The notes beneath the pieces are model-generated. The model was not told the DNA's origin. It searched no databases and saw nothing but the letters and a program-made list of their open reading frames with translations. The position numbers and the translations under genes were made by a program. A DNA stretch of 11,889 nucleotides. It comes from Clostridiales bacterium. Its GTDB lineage: Bacteria; Bacillota; Clostridia; Oscillospirales; Oscillospiraceae. Where the stretch lies: NCBI GenBank assembly GCA_019420945.1, contig JAHZGF010000014.1:15994-27882 (forward strand), written 5' to 3'. How positions within the stretch are numbered: the stretch's first letter is position 1; each line of letters opens with the position of its first letter. Shown one piece after another: positions 1 through 5,225 of the stretch.

Positions 1-180
1 TTCCATCAGTGGGCTTGGGAGTAGTGCCCGCAGGGGCCTTGGGGGCCTCCGGCTCCTTTTTCCCATCGGCAGGCTTGGCGGAGGTGTCCGCAGGGGCCTT
101 GGGGGCCTCCGGTTCCTTCTTCCCATCAGCGGGCTTGGGAGTAGTGCCCGCAGGGGCCTTGGGGGCCTCCTGTCCTTTCT
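1..180. repeat. 60-bp tandem repeat, three copies
   Basis: Three consecutive 60-bp units (1-60, 61-120, 121-180) plus a decayed start of a fourth. Each shares the core CCGCAGGGGCCTTGGGGGCC. The period is a multiple of three, so each unit encodes 20 residues in frame. Units 1 and 3 are more like each other (GTTPKP) than either is to unit 2 (DTSAKP). Confidence 0.9.
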
Positions 181-313
181 TCTCGTCGATAGGCTTGGCG
201 GCTCCAGCGGCAGGCGGTTTTCCCGCCTCTGGAGGCGCGGGTGTGTCCGGCGGCGCGCCGGGGACCGGGGCGCGGAACGCTCCGATCAAAGGGTTTTTCT
301 TGGGGTCTGCCAT
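1..313 (-). CDS. Pro/Ala/Lys-rich repeat protein of a mobile element (partial, C-terminus outside window)
   Basis: I do not recognise this protein. It begins at the ATG at 313-311 behind a strong AAAGGAGG site (322-329, 9-nt spacing) and stays open to the window edge, giving 104 residues. The start MADPKKNPLIGAF is followed by a Pro/Ala-rich stretch and then 20-residue tandem units built on KPADGKKEPEAPKAPA. The visible part has no membrane segment or catalytic motif and looks like a disordered, charged linker that would precede a folded domain encoded further left. It lies 46 nt downstream of the 77-residue gene and in line with the repA-like gene, so it is probably co-transcribed as part of the same replication/maintenance module. 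The opposite strand also reads open here, but only as a mirror of the repeats. The reading frame is well supported; the function is unknown. Confidence 0.75.
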   Translation of the reverse strand, partial: MADPKKNPLIGAFRAPVPGAPPDTPAPPEAGKPPAAGAAKPIDEKKGQEAPKAPAGTTPKPADGKKEPEAPKAPADTSAKPADGKKEPEAPKAPAGTTPKPTDG

Positions 314-349
314 AGTCGTTTTCCTCCTTTATGTCGTGGCGTTTTATTG

Positions 350-378
350 AAAACTTCCCTCAATTTGAGGGGAGTTTT
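350..378 (-). terminator. possible weak terminator or processing hairpin
   Basis: A 13-bp stem (350-362 with 366-378, one G-T pair, 3-nt loop) overlaps the stop codon of the 77-residue gene. On the minus strand it ends in only four T residues that belong to the stem, so termination would be partial. It may tune expression of the following repeat-protein gene. Confidence 0.4.
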
Positions 379-593
379 GCTCGTTTGGGACGATCCGTGG
401 GGAAAACCGCCCCCTGGGTGTGCTTGGCGGCGGGCAGGTCGGCCAGTGTGGACGGGAGGCCGTCAAAGTCCTGGTCGGTCCCCAGGATCGAGGCCAGCAG
501 CACCACATCGGCCCTGTCCACGCCGTACCTCTCCGCCAGCCAGTCCAGGTATTCCCGGCGGTTGGAGTAGTCTTTTGTTTTATAACGGCTCAT
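360..593 (-). CDS. hypothetical protein, 77 aa, mobile-element associated
   Basis: Family not recognised. The ATG at 593-591 follows an AGGAGG site (602-607), and the gene sits 18 nt after the repA-like stop codon, so it is almost certainly translated from the same mRNA. The protein is small, charged and soluble: an N-terminal basic stretch (MSRYKTKDY), a helical middle (about residues 14-37, YLDWLAERYGVDRADVVLLA) and a basic C-terminal tail. There is no signal peptide or membrane segment. Size and position suggest an accessory or regulatory partner of the replication gene, but this rests on context alone. The frame and start are well supported by the ribosome binding site. Confidence 0.75.
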   Translation of the reverse strand: MSRYKTKDYSNRREYLDWLAERYGVDRADVVLLASILGTDQDFDGLPSTLADLPAAKHTQGAVFPTDRPKRAKLPSN

Positions 594-611
594 AGGGACT
601 ACTCCTCCTGT

Positions 612-1571
612 TCATTCCCGCTGTGGATAGGAAAAGTCATGTTGGACTGCCGCCTGATAATAGGGGCTCATTGTGACTGGTGCGTTATATAGGGCGGTCA
701 ACAGATAGGCGCGGATATTACGTATCTCTGTTGTGTTGCGTCTCATGCAGTCAAACACATATTCCAAATGGCCATTGTCCAACATTTGCAGCCGCCCTTT
801 TACCTGCTCGGCCGGCATTTCCGCCCCTCCAATGCGAAAGGTAGGCCGGGTGCTGCATAGCGTGTCCACGATCAGCTCTGTCACGCTTTCCACGTCCTCA
901 TAACCAAACTGCTGGCAGAGAAGGGGAAATTCGATTGCTTCTTGCACTTCTCTCCGGCACTCGCTTCGATCTATCCATCTGCTCTCCGGGACTGTGGCAG
1001 ATGGATGGATAGATGGATAAAGCTGACTGAGATCAGTCTGATTAGACTCAATATAACTTGTGTCCGATTTTCGGAAGTCTGCACTTCCGATAACCGGAAG
1101 TCTTGACTTCTGTTTTTCGGAACTCTTGACTTCTGCTTTTCCGAAGTCTTGACTTCCGAAAATCGGAAGTCTGGGAATGTCTTGCGGCGCAGCGGGTTGC
1201 GGCGGTATGGCGCGGGTGGTGAAGCGTTTGACATAGATCTTAGTGGGGCGGCCCTGCCCCTGCTTGACCCGCTCAATGAGGCCGAAGCCTTTCTTGCCGG
1301 TGTCCAGCTCTGCCAGGAGCCGGACCGCCTTTTCATGGCCGCAGTTCAGGTCCTCTTGTATCTCGTCCAGGGTGTAGTAGATGAACACACGCCCCATATC
1401 GTCATACCAGCCGTTTTTGGCGGACAGGCCCATGCGGTCCAGCAGGAGGCCGTACAAGAGTTTTGCGTCTGTGGACAACTTTTTGAACGCCTCCCCGGTA
1501 ATGAGCTGCCGGGGAATACGGTAGAAAGCAAATTGATTGCTCTCGTCGCCATAGTAATAATCGAAGTTCAT
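612..1571 (-). CDS. repA: replication initiator protein A (RepA_N family, DUF6017-like C-terminus)
   Basis: A 319-residue initiator of the RepA_N type, as found in low-GC Gram-positive plasmids and clostridial integrative elements. It is expected to bind iterons and recruit the host replisome. The N-terminal winged-helix domain spans about residues 1-116 (YYYGDESNQFAFYRIPRQL, then LSTDAKLLYGLLLDRM). A variable linker (about 117-190) follows, then a C-terminal domain (about 195-319) like DUF6017, ending in the RNIRAYLLTALYNAP region. The ATG at 1571 is preferred to the upstream in-frame ATG at 1598 because AGGAGG (1578-1583) lies 6 nt before it. The linker is encoded by an iteron array, so gene and origin probably coincide. 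Upstream are an attenuator-like hairpin and a short ORF. Family identity is strong; the origin assignment is inferred from the family. Confidence 0.9.
   Translation of the reverse strand: MNFDYYYGDESNQFAFYRIPRQLITGEAFKKLSTDAKLLYGLLLDRMGLSAKNGWYDDMGRVFIYYTLDEIQEDLNCGHEKAVRLLAELDTGKKGFGLIERVKQGQGRPTKIYVKRFTTRAIPPQPAAPQDIPRLPIFGSQDFGKAEVKSSEKQKSRLPVIGSADFRKSDTSYIESNQTDLSQLYPSIHPSATVPESRWIDRSECRREVQEAIEFPLLCQQFGYEDVESVTELIVDTLCSTRPTFRIGGAEMPAEQVKGRLQMLDNGHLEYVFDCMRRNTTEIRNIRAYLLTALYNAPVTMSPYYQAAVQHDFSYPQRE
1072..1172. repeat. iteron array in repA: five repeats with exact 23-bp phasing (candidate oriV)
   Basis: Copies of CGGAAGTCT begin at 1072, 1095, 1118, 1141 and 1164, always 23 bp apart, the third and fourth with one change each. 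Copies 2-4 extend to CGGAAGTCTTGACTTC, which has internal dyad symmetry (GAAGTC/GACTTC). The last copy decays after about 9 bp, and a half-unit precedes the first. Because 23 is not a multiple of three the frame rotates; the protein repeats only every third unit (FGSQDF at 138 and IGSADF at 161, 23 residues apart). This points to selection on DNA rather than protein. RepA_N replicons are known to carry origin iterons inside rep. Confidence 0.85.
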
Positions 1572-1596
1572 GTTCTGCCTCCTGTCGTTTGGGCGC

Positions 1597-1617
1597 AAAA
1601 AAAGGGCACGACCCTTT
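1597..1617 (-). terminator. attenuator-like hairpin in the repA leader
   Basis: On the minus strand AAAGGG-TCGTG-CCCTTT forms a 6-bp stem (1601-1606 with 1612-1617) and runs into a T7 tract (1597-1603). It lies between the upstream region and the repA ribosome binding site, so it could stop transcription before repA. The stem is short and would be modest alone. Confidence 0.4.
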
Positions 1618-1732
1618 CAACTGGATCGTGACCTTTTCAATGATAAAGTTGTTTGGCCGGATTGTTCCCCGGAGCAGCGTCAATCTCGCATATGCGCTTT
1701 CAGACAAATAGTTCTCTTTTCTCTTAATTTTC

Positions 1733-1813
1733 TCAATTTGCGATAAGGTCTTTGAGGGGAATAATAGTGGATAACATGATTTTCACCTCAGAAGTATGCG
1801 GTGTGGTGCTCAT
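1733..1813 (-). CDS. possible short leader peptide upstream of repA
   Basis: A small ORF ends at the TGA at 1733-1735. Two starts are plausible: the ATG at 1813 (26 aa) with AAAGGTG upstream, and the ATG at 1777 (MLSTIIPLKDLIAN, 14 aa) with GAGGTG six nt upstream, the better-placed signal. The tail IIPLKDLIAN resembles the opening strand of ParB-type proteins, so it may be a truncated fragment. Alternatively it is a translated leader acting with the attenuator at 1597-1617. No further evidence for expression is visible. Confidence 0.3.
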   Translation of the reverse strand: MSTTPHTSEVKIMLSTIIPLKDLIAN

Positions 1814-2502
1814 AGCACCTTTCGACAAAATCTCCCGACCGCCATGCTCCACCATTCGATTTATTGTATTTTTATCGTTGTTTTTTCGATGTTTTTCTCC
1901 GTTTTCTTTTTATCATAGAACATTTTCGCTAACTACGGGATAGAAACATAAAACAGTGCCGGACCTCTAAGAATTTTGCTGCCAGCTTTACTTTGGAATC
2001 CAGGGTAACAGTGAATACAAACAGTGCAGTGCTGGTATTGCCTCCGGAGACACTTCTCGTACAGGCTCCAGAATTCCCAAACACTTTTCTTCAACCATAA
2101 GCTGCCCACTTTCCAGGCCATGGTCACCGGGCCGCTGAAAGAAGCTGGCGCTACTCGCTTTATCCTCATTCATACCATCAGCAGTGCACAGAACTTTACG
2201 GGAACCATTCTCGTTGACGTTATAGTAACCAAAATAGCCATATTTTCGTAGCCGATACCCCAGTTTTGAGACAGGTGGGAACAGCCGCCCTGCAAAGAGC
2301 AGTTCTGCCACACCTCGATGTGGACGAAAGTATGATAGACACGGCCTATTGGTTCGAATCCAGACCGTGTCAGTGGCGGCGGAGCCGCTCACGTTACCTC
2401 TGGATCTGGGCCCAACGGTGTGACTCAGGCATTCACTCGGAAAATAGATAGACGGAATACCACACACAGAAGCGCAAAAAGTCCAGCCTATTTGGAAATA
2501 AA
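1814..2502. other. region without a confident gene; possible decayed coding sequence
   Basis: About 1860-1930 is very T-rich with repeated TTCGAT/TTATCG-like words. From about 1930 to 2502, minus-strand frames contain protein-like fragments in different frames (for example SGGNTSTALFVFTVTLDSK near 2000-2055 and LRKYGYFGYYNVNENGSRK near 2185-2245) that no single frame with a ribosome binding site connects. One frame is open from 1988 past the end of the neighbouring gene, but overlaps that gene and has no recognisable domain. A decayed extracellular protein gene or an element boundary would both fit. Confidence 0.4.
2338..2370. repeat. inverted repeat resembling a tRNA acceptor/T-arm minihelix
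   Basis: GACACGG (2338-2344) and CCGTGTC (2364-2370) are perfectly complementary and enclose TGG-TTCGAAT-CCA, a T-arm-like stem-loop. D and anticodon arms are absent and no CCA end follows, so this is not a functional tRNA. Confidence 0.5.
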
Positions 2503-3888
2503 TTATAGCAAATGCCGGAATGGCAAAGTAATTACCCGCAGGACAGCATACATGGCCTCTTTTCCCCAACTTAGCTTTCTAGGAACATAACTTGGGCCAT
2601 CTTCTATAGAGCCATCAGGACTCATGTGTCGGCTGCTTTCCTTCAGTACATCGAGTTGAGCACGGATCTGAGCATTTAGCCCCGGGCTTTTGATCGCAAG
2701 CATTAGCTCGGTGTCCAGATAAACACTCCTCATATCAAAGTTGCAGGAACCTGCGAGCGTCAGATCTTCGCCTATGAGCACGGCCTTAGTATGCTGTGCC
2801 TGCTCGCCCAGATATTCATAGATATGGGTGCCGGTGCTGCGGAGATGCGTTTTCTGATTTAAGTAGTCGGTGCAGCCAAAAGGATTTGTCCCACTTTCTA
2901 CGGCATTGATCAGAATATCTGTTCTGGTACCCGCAGCACAGACAGTCCGAAGGTCCTCGTACATATCCTTACTGCATATAATGTAGGGCGTCTGAACCAG
3001 AACGTTACTGTCCTGCGCCATAGCGTCTACCATGCGGGCCCACAGGATTGGTGTCTTATTTTCCGGCTCGATTGGATTGGACCATAGCTCCACGCTATAT
3101 GCCGCCAGTGTGGCGGACTCCCATTCTGCTGTAGTCAAACTGTCTGTAAAGACTTCCGGGTAACGTTGGGCGGTCTGCTCATAACAGCCAGCCAGATCGC
3201 TTTCACACCTTGAATCTTTAAAAACCTTACAGCATGGAAGCGCCCACACCGCCTCAAAATAATTCATCAGCTGTTGATAGGACTGGCCTGCCCCAGGCTC
3301 GGTTTCATATACTAAAATATCCCGGTCCACATTGTAGTGTTCTTGGTAATTGCCCAGGAAGCGGTTATCTGTATTTCTACCACCCAGGATATAGGCAAAG
3401 TCATCAGCGATCAGATACTTATCGTGCATCCGATAGTTGATTTTCCACGGGGTTAGAAGGTTGATCGGGTTGTAGAGCCGGATCTCCACGTTCTCATGGC
3501 TTGACAACTGGCAAAGGTTCCTACTCATGGGAAGGAAATGTCCGCCATTGATGCCGTCCAGAAGCACCTGAACCCTGACACCGCGCTCGGCTGCCGCCCA
3601 AAGTGCGCCAATCACATCCTGGCCGCTTTCCTCATCCCAAAAATCAAACGTGGTGAGTATAATCCGCTCCTTTGCTTCCTCAATAAGCCGGAGCCGCCAC
3701 AGCAGGGCATCAGAGTTGTCGTCGATGCTCCGCACCCGCTCTGGTGCGGTATGTTCATAGCGGATATCGTTCAGCCAATCTTCGGGAGTGGCCCTTTTGT
3801 GAAACGCCGGTGGAATGACTAGACAGAGAATGATGAATAAAAGCCACACAAGGAGCACCAGAGCGACATTCTTCACAAACCGTTTCAT
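2503..3888 (-). CDS. membrane-anchored phospholipase D family protein (cardiolipin synthase-like)
   Basis: A 461-residue protein with one N-terminal membrane helix (about residues 6-27) and two phospholipase D domains. The first HKD motif is intact: H155, K157, D162, followed by GGRN (169-172), a variant typical of ClsC/YmdC-like proteins. The second reads HTKAVLIG (366-373) followed by GSCN (380-383): His and Lys are present, but the usual Asp is Gly. The family transfers phosphatidyl groups between phospholipids and alcohols or other lipids at the membrane; cardiolipin synthesis is the likeliest role but the substrate cannot be read from sequence. The ATG at 3888 is kept because the membrane segment starts directly after it, although the ribosome binding site (AGGT) is weak. 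A good promoter lies about 215 nt upstream. No clear terminator follows. Confidence 0.9.
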   Translation of the reverse strand: MKRFVKNVALVLLVWLLFIILCLVIPPAFHKRATPEDWLNDIRYEHTAPERVRSIDDNSDALLWRLRLIEEAKERIILTTFDFWDEESGQDVIGALWAAAERGVRVQVLLDGINGGHFLPMSRNLCQLSSHENVEIRLYNPINLLTPWKINYRMHDKYLIADDFAYILGGRNTDNRFLGNYQEHYNVDRDILVYETEPGAGQSYQQLMNYFEAVWALPCCKVFKDSRCESDLAGCYEQTAQRYPEVFTDSLTTAEWESATLAAYSVELWSNPIEPENKTPILWARMVDAMAQDSNVLVQTPYIICSKDMYEDLRTVCAAGTRTDILINAVESGTNPFGCTDYLNQKTHLRSTGTHIYEYLGEQAQHTKAVLIGEDLTLAGSCNFDMRSVYLDTELMLAIKSPGLNAQIRAQLDVLKESSRHMSPDGSIEDGPSYVPRKLSWGKEAMYAVLRVITLPFRHLL

Positions 3889-4092
3889 TTATCTGACCTG
3901 CTTTCATATTGACGCCCCAGGGATTCCCGCCTGCTCGGGGCACCCATTGCTCTAGTCCGGCGCATGCCGGGGACAAGATAGGGAGTATCATATCGCCGTG
4001 GATGATGTGAAAAATTGCGGCTGCTGAAAATAGAAAAAATGCGGGCAGGAAAGGGAAAAGAAAGTTGAGCACTGGCCGTTCCGCGATAACAT
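3889..4092 (-). other. long 5' leader of the phospholipase D-like gene
   Basis: If transcription starts just after the -10 box at 4101-4106, the mRNA has a leader of roughly 205 nt. It contains CCGGC-ATGC-GCCGG (hairpin near 3957-3970) and GCCCC...GGGGC (about 3916-3943) with smaller inner pairings, followed by the weak ribosome binding site. I recognise no riboswitch class. A 71-codon frame crosses it and ends in an ATGA overlap with the gene, but would need a TTG start at the promoter itself and is not credible. Confidence 0.4.
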
Positions 4093-4100
4093 TGTTGCAA

Positions 4101-4129
4101 ATAATATCATACAATTTGATGAAATTCAA
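4101..4129 (-). promoter_or_regulatory. sigma-A type promoter for the phospholipase D-like gene
   Basis: On the minus strand TTGAAT (4124-4129) is separated by exactly 17 nt from TATTAT (4101-4106) in an AT-rich stretch. This is one of the best promoter matches in the window, and the gene downstream has no other candidate. Confidence 0.65.
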
Positions 4130-4274
4130 GGTGTGTGGGGTTACTATCTGTCCCCAACGGAGCGGAGGCGAAGAACAGCGGTCCACAGTTCCTTGCTGGC
4201 CGGTTTGGTACCCACACAATATTTTTATCGCTAAAACCGCTGCTGCAAAAAGAATATTTTCGGGCAGACGATGG

Positions 4275-4302
4275 TTCCATTTCTGATAAAGTATGCTATA
4301 CT
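4275..4302 (+). promoter_or_regulatory. extended -10 promoter for the DIP1984-family gene
   Basis: TGCTATACT (4294-4302) is an extended -10 element, with an overlapping TATAAT at 4302-4307. The -35 region (TTCCAT at 4275-4280) is poor, as is common for extended -10 promoters. Transcription would start about 175 nt before the next gene. Confidence 0.5.
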
Positions 4303-4309
4303 ATAATTT

Positions 4310-4484
4310 ATAATTGCTTTTATACATAGCGTTTATGGGATTCACGCTCTGTATGTATGTTTCAGTATTCAATCGGATAAGGAGAGATGCAGACGCTGTA
4401 AGATGCCTTTGAAACAGGCGGTATCTACATCTCCTAAGAAAGCCAGGGCTATAGAGCAGCCGATGGATCGGGAAGGGTGAAGTT
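4310..4484 (+). other. structured 5' leader of the DIP1984-family gene
   Basis: Three potential helices are visible. One pairs ATACAT+AGCG (about 4322-4331) with its complement near 4344-4359. A long arm pairs GGA/GATGCAGA (4381-4393) with TCTACATCTCC (4424-4434) and encloses GATGCC...GGC. ATCGG (4372-4376) can pair with CCGAT (4460-4464), closing a multi-branch fold. CCGAT can also pair with ATCGG at 4466-4471 just before the ribosome binding site, so alternative folds exist. No known riboswitch consensus was recognised. Confidence 0.4.
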
Positions 4485-4940
4485 ATGAAACTTGCAGAGG
4501 CTTTACAGGAACGCGCAGATCTGAACCGGAATATTGAACAGCTCAAAAACCGTTTGAGCAGCAATGCGCTGGTGCAGGAGGGCGAGCAACCGGTGGAATG
4601 CCCGGAGAATCTAAAACAGGAGCTGGATGCTTCCATTTCTCGCCTGTCCTATTTGATTGCGAGAATCAATCGGACCAACTGCCAGACTGTGGTTGAGGGG
4701 CAGACTCTGACAGAACTGATTGCCCAAAAGGATGCCCTGTCCCTCAAACTCCATGTATACCGGGATGTTGTGTACGCGGGAAGTCAGATATCCTACCGCG
4801 CCAGAAATACGGAGATCAAGATCCGGTCTGCGTTCTCTGTGGCGGACTGGCAAAAGGAGATCGACCGGATGTCCAAAGAACTGCGCCGGCTGGATAACCG
4901 GCTGCAAGAGAGCAACTGGAAGACCGACTTAGTGGAATAG
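4485..4940 (+). CDS. DIP1984 family protein
   Basis: A 151-residue soluble protein matching the DIP1984 family (named after a Corynebacterium diphtheriae protein, sometimes labelled septicolysin). Start MKLAEALQERADLNRNIEQL, the central ISRLSYLIARINRTN motif (residues about 50-64), the LTELIAQKDALSLKL helix and the C-terminal WQKEIDRMSKELRRLDNRLQ segment are characteristic. It is mostly long amphipathic helices likely to form a coiled-coil bundle, with no signal peptide or membrane segment. Biochemical function is not established. The ATG at 4485 follows GGAAGGGTG at 4471-4479. It has its own promoter and long leader, and a candidate tRNA-like RNA starts right after its stop, which hints at RNA binding or an RNA partner. 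Family assignment is confident; the RNA link is inference. Confidence 0.88.
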   Translation: MKLAEALQERADLNRNIEQLKNRLSSNALVQEGEQPVECPENLKQELDASISRLSYLIARINRTNCQTVVEGQTLTELIAQKDALSLKLHVYRDVVYAGSQISYRARNTEIKIRSAFSVADWQKEIDRMSKELRRLDNRLQESNWKTDLVE

Positions 4941-5050
4941 GCCAAAGTGCCTGGTAGCAGAAGCAGGGCGAATGCCGCGCGGCGACAGCGTAAGTCGCAT
5001 CATGGATACACGGAAGGGCACGTGCGAGGTTCGAGTCCTCAAGAATTGTT
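4941..5050 (+). ncRNA. candidate tRNA-like RNA downstream of the DIP1984 gene
   Basis: Directly after the DIP1984 stop codon tRNA-like elements occur in tRNA order. There is a D-loop-like GGTAG (4953-4957); a 5-bp stem with 7-nt loop like an anticodon arm (GCGAC 4982-4986, loop AGCGTAA, GTCGC 4994-4998); and a T-arm (GAGG 5026-5029, loop TTCGAGT, CCTC 5037-5040). GTGCC (4947-4951) can pair with GGCAC (5017-5021), closing the D-to-variable section. Spacings are longer than in a true tRNA, position 33 is not U, and there is no acceptor stem or CCA, so it is not a normal tRNA. The exact ends are unknown. Confidence 0.4.
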
Positions 5051-5183
5051 ATGCCCCGACTGCGTACAGATGTATTGTAACGGATGATTGTAATGACCGG
5101 GTATTGACTGCGTCTGCGAGGGTGGGAATGGGGATGCTGTTCCAATGACAGCATGGATTGGCAGATTGGCCTTTGAACAAAAA

Positions 5184-5223
5184 GATCCGGCTGTGGATAA
5201 CCCAAAGCATCCACAGCCGGATC
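5184..5223 (-). terminator. intrinsic terminator of the O-acylation operon
   Basis: A perfect 15-bp stem (GATCCGGCTGTGGAT, 5184-5198 with 5209-5223, 10-nt loop) lies two bases past the last stop codon of the minus-strand operon. It is followed on that strand by T5 (5179-5183) and TGTTC. There is no T tract on the plus side, so it acts leftward. Confidence 0.9.
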
Positions 5224-5225
5224 GG

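Noticed and set aside
9..350. 113-codon plus-strand ORF of Gly/Ala-rich repeats
   Set aside because: It is open only because the 60-bp repeats are GC-rich and in phase. The minus strand has the strong ribosome binding site, an operon context and a Lys/Glu-balanced protein.
1055..1175. CRISPR-like array
   Set aside because: Units are 23 bp with no unique spacers and lie within a coding gene; iterons explain them better.
1149..1631. 160-codon plus-strand ORF opposite repA
   Set aside because: It is the antisense mirror of the clearly coding repA gene, with no family resemblance and no ribosome binding site supporting it.
1765..1777. DnaA box near the repA leader (TTATCCACT on the minus strand)
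   Set aside because: A single near-match with one mismatch and no cluster; not enough for an origin call by itself.
1988..2569. 193-codon minus-strand ORF
   Set aside because: It overlaps 67 nt of the phospholipase D-like gene, lacks a ribosome binding site and recognisable domain, and other frames carry equally protein-like fragments.
3885..4100. 71-codon minus-strand ORF ending in an ATGA overlap with the phospholipase D-like gene
   Set aside because: Its TTG start lies at the edge of the promoter -10 box with no ribosome binding site, and the composition is not protein-like.
4941..5050. A genuine tRNA gene
   Set aside because: No acceptor stem, no U33, over-long variable region and no CCA or 7-bp closing helix; kept only as a tRNA-like candidate.
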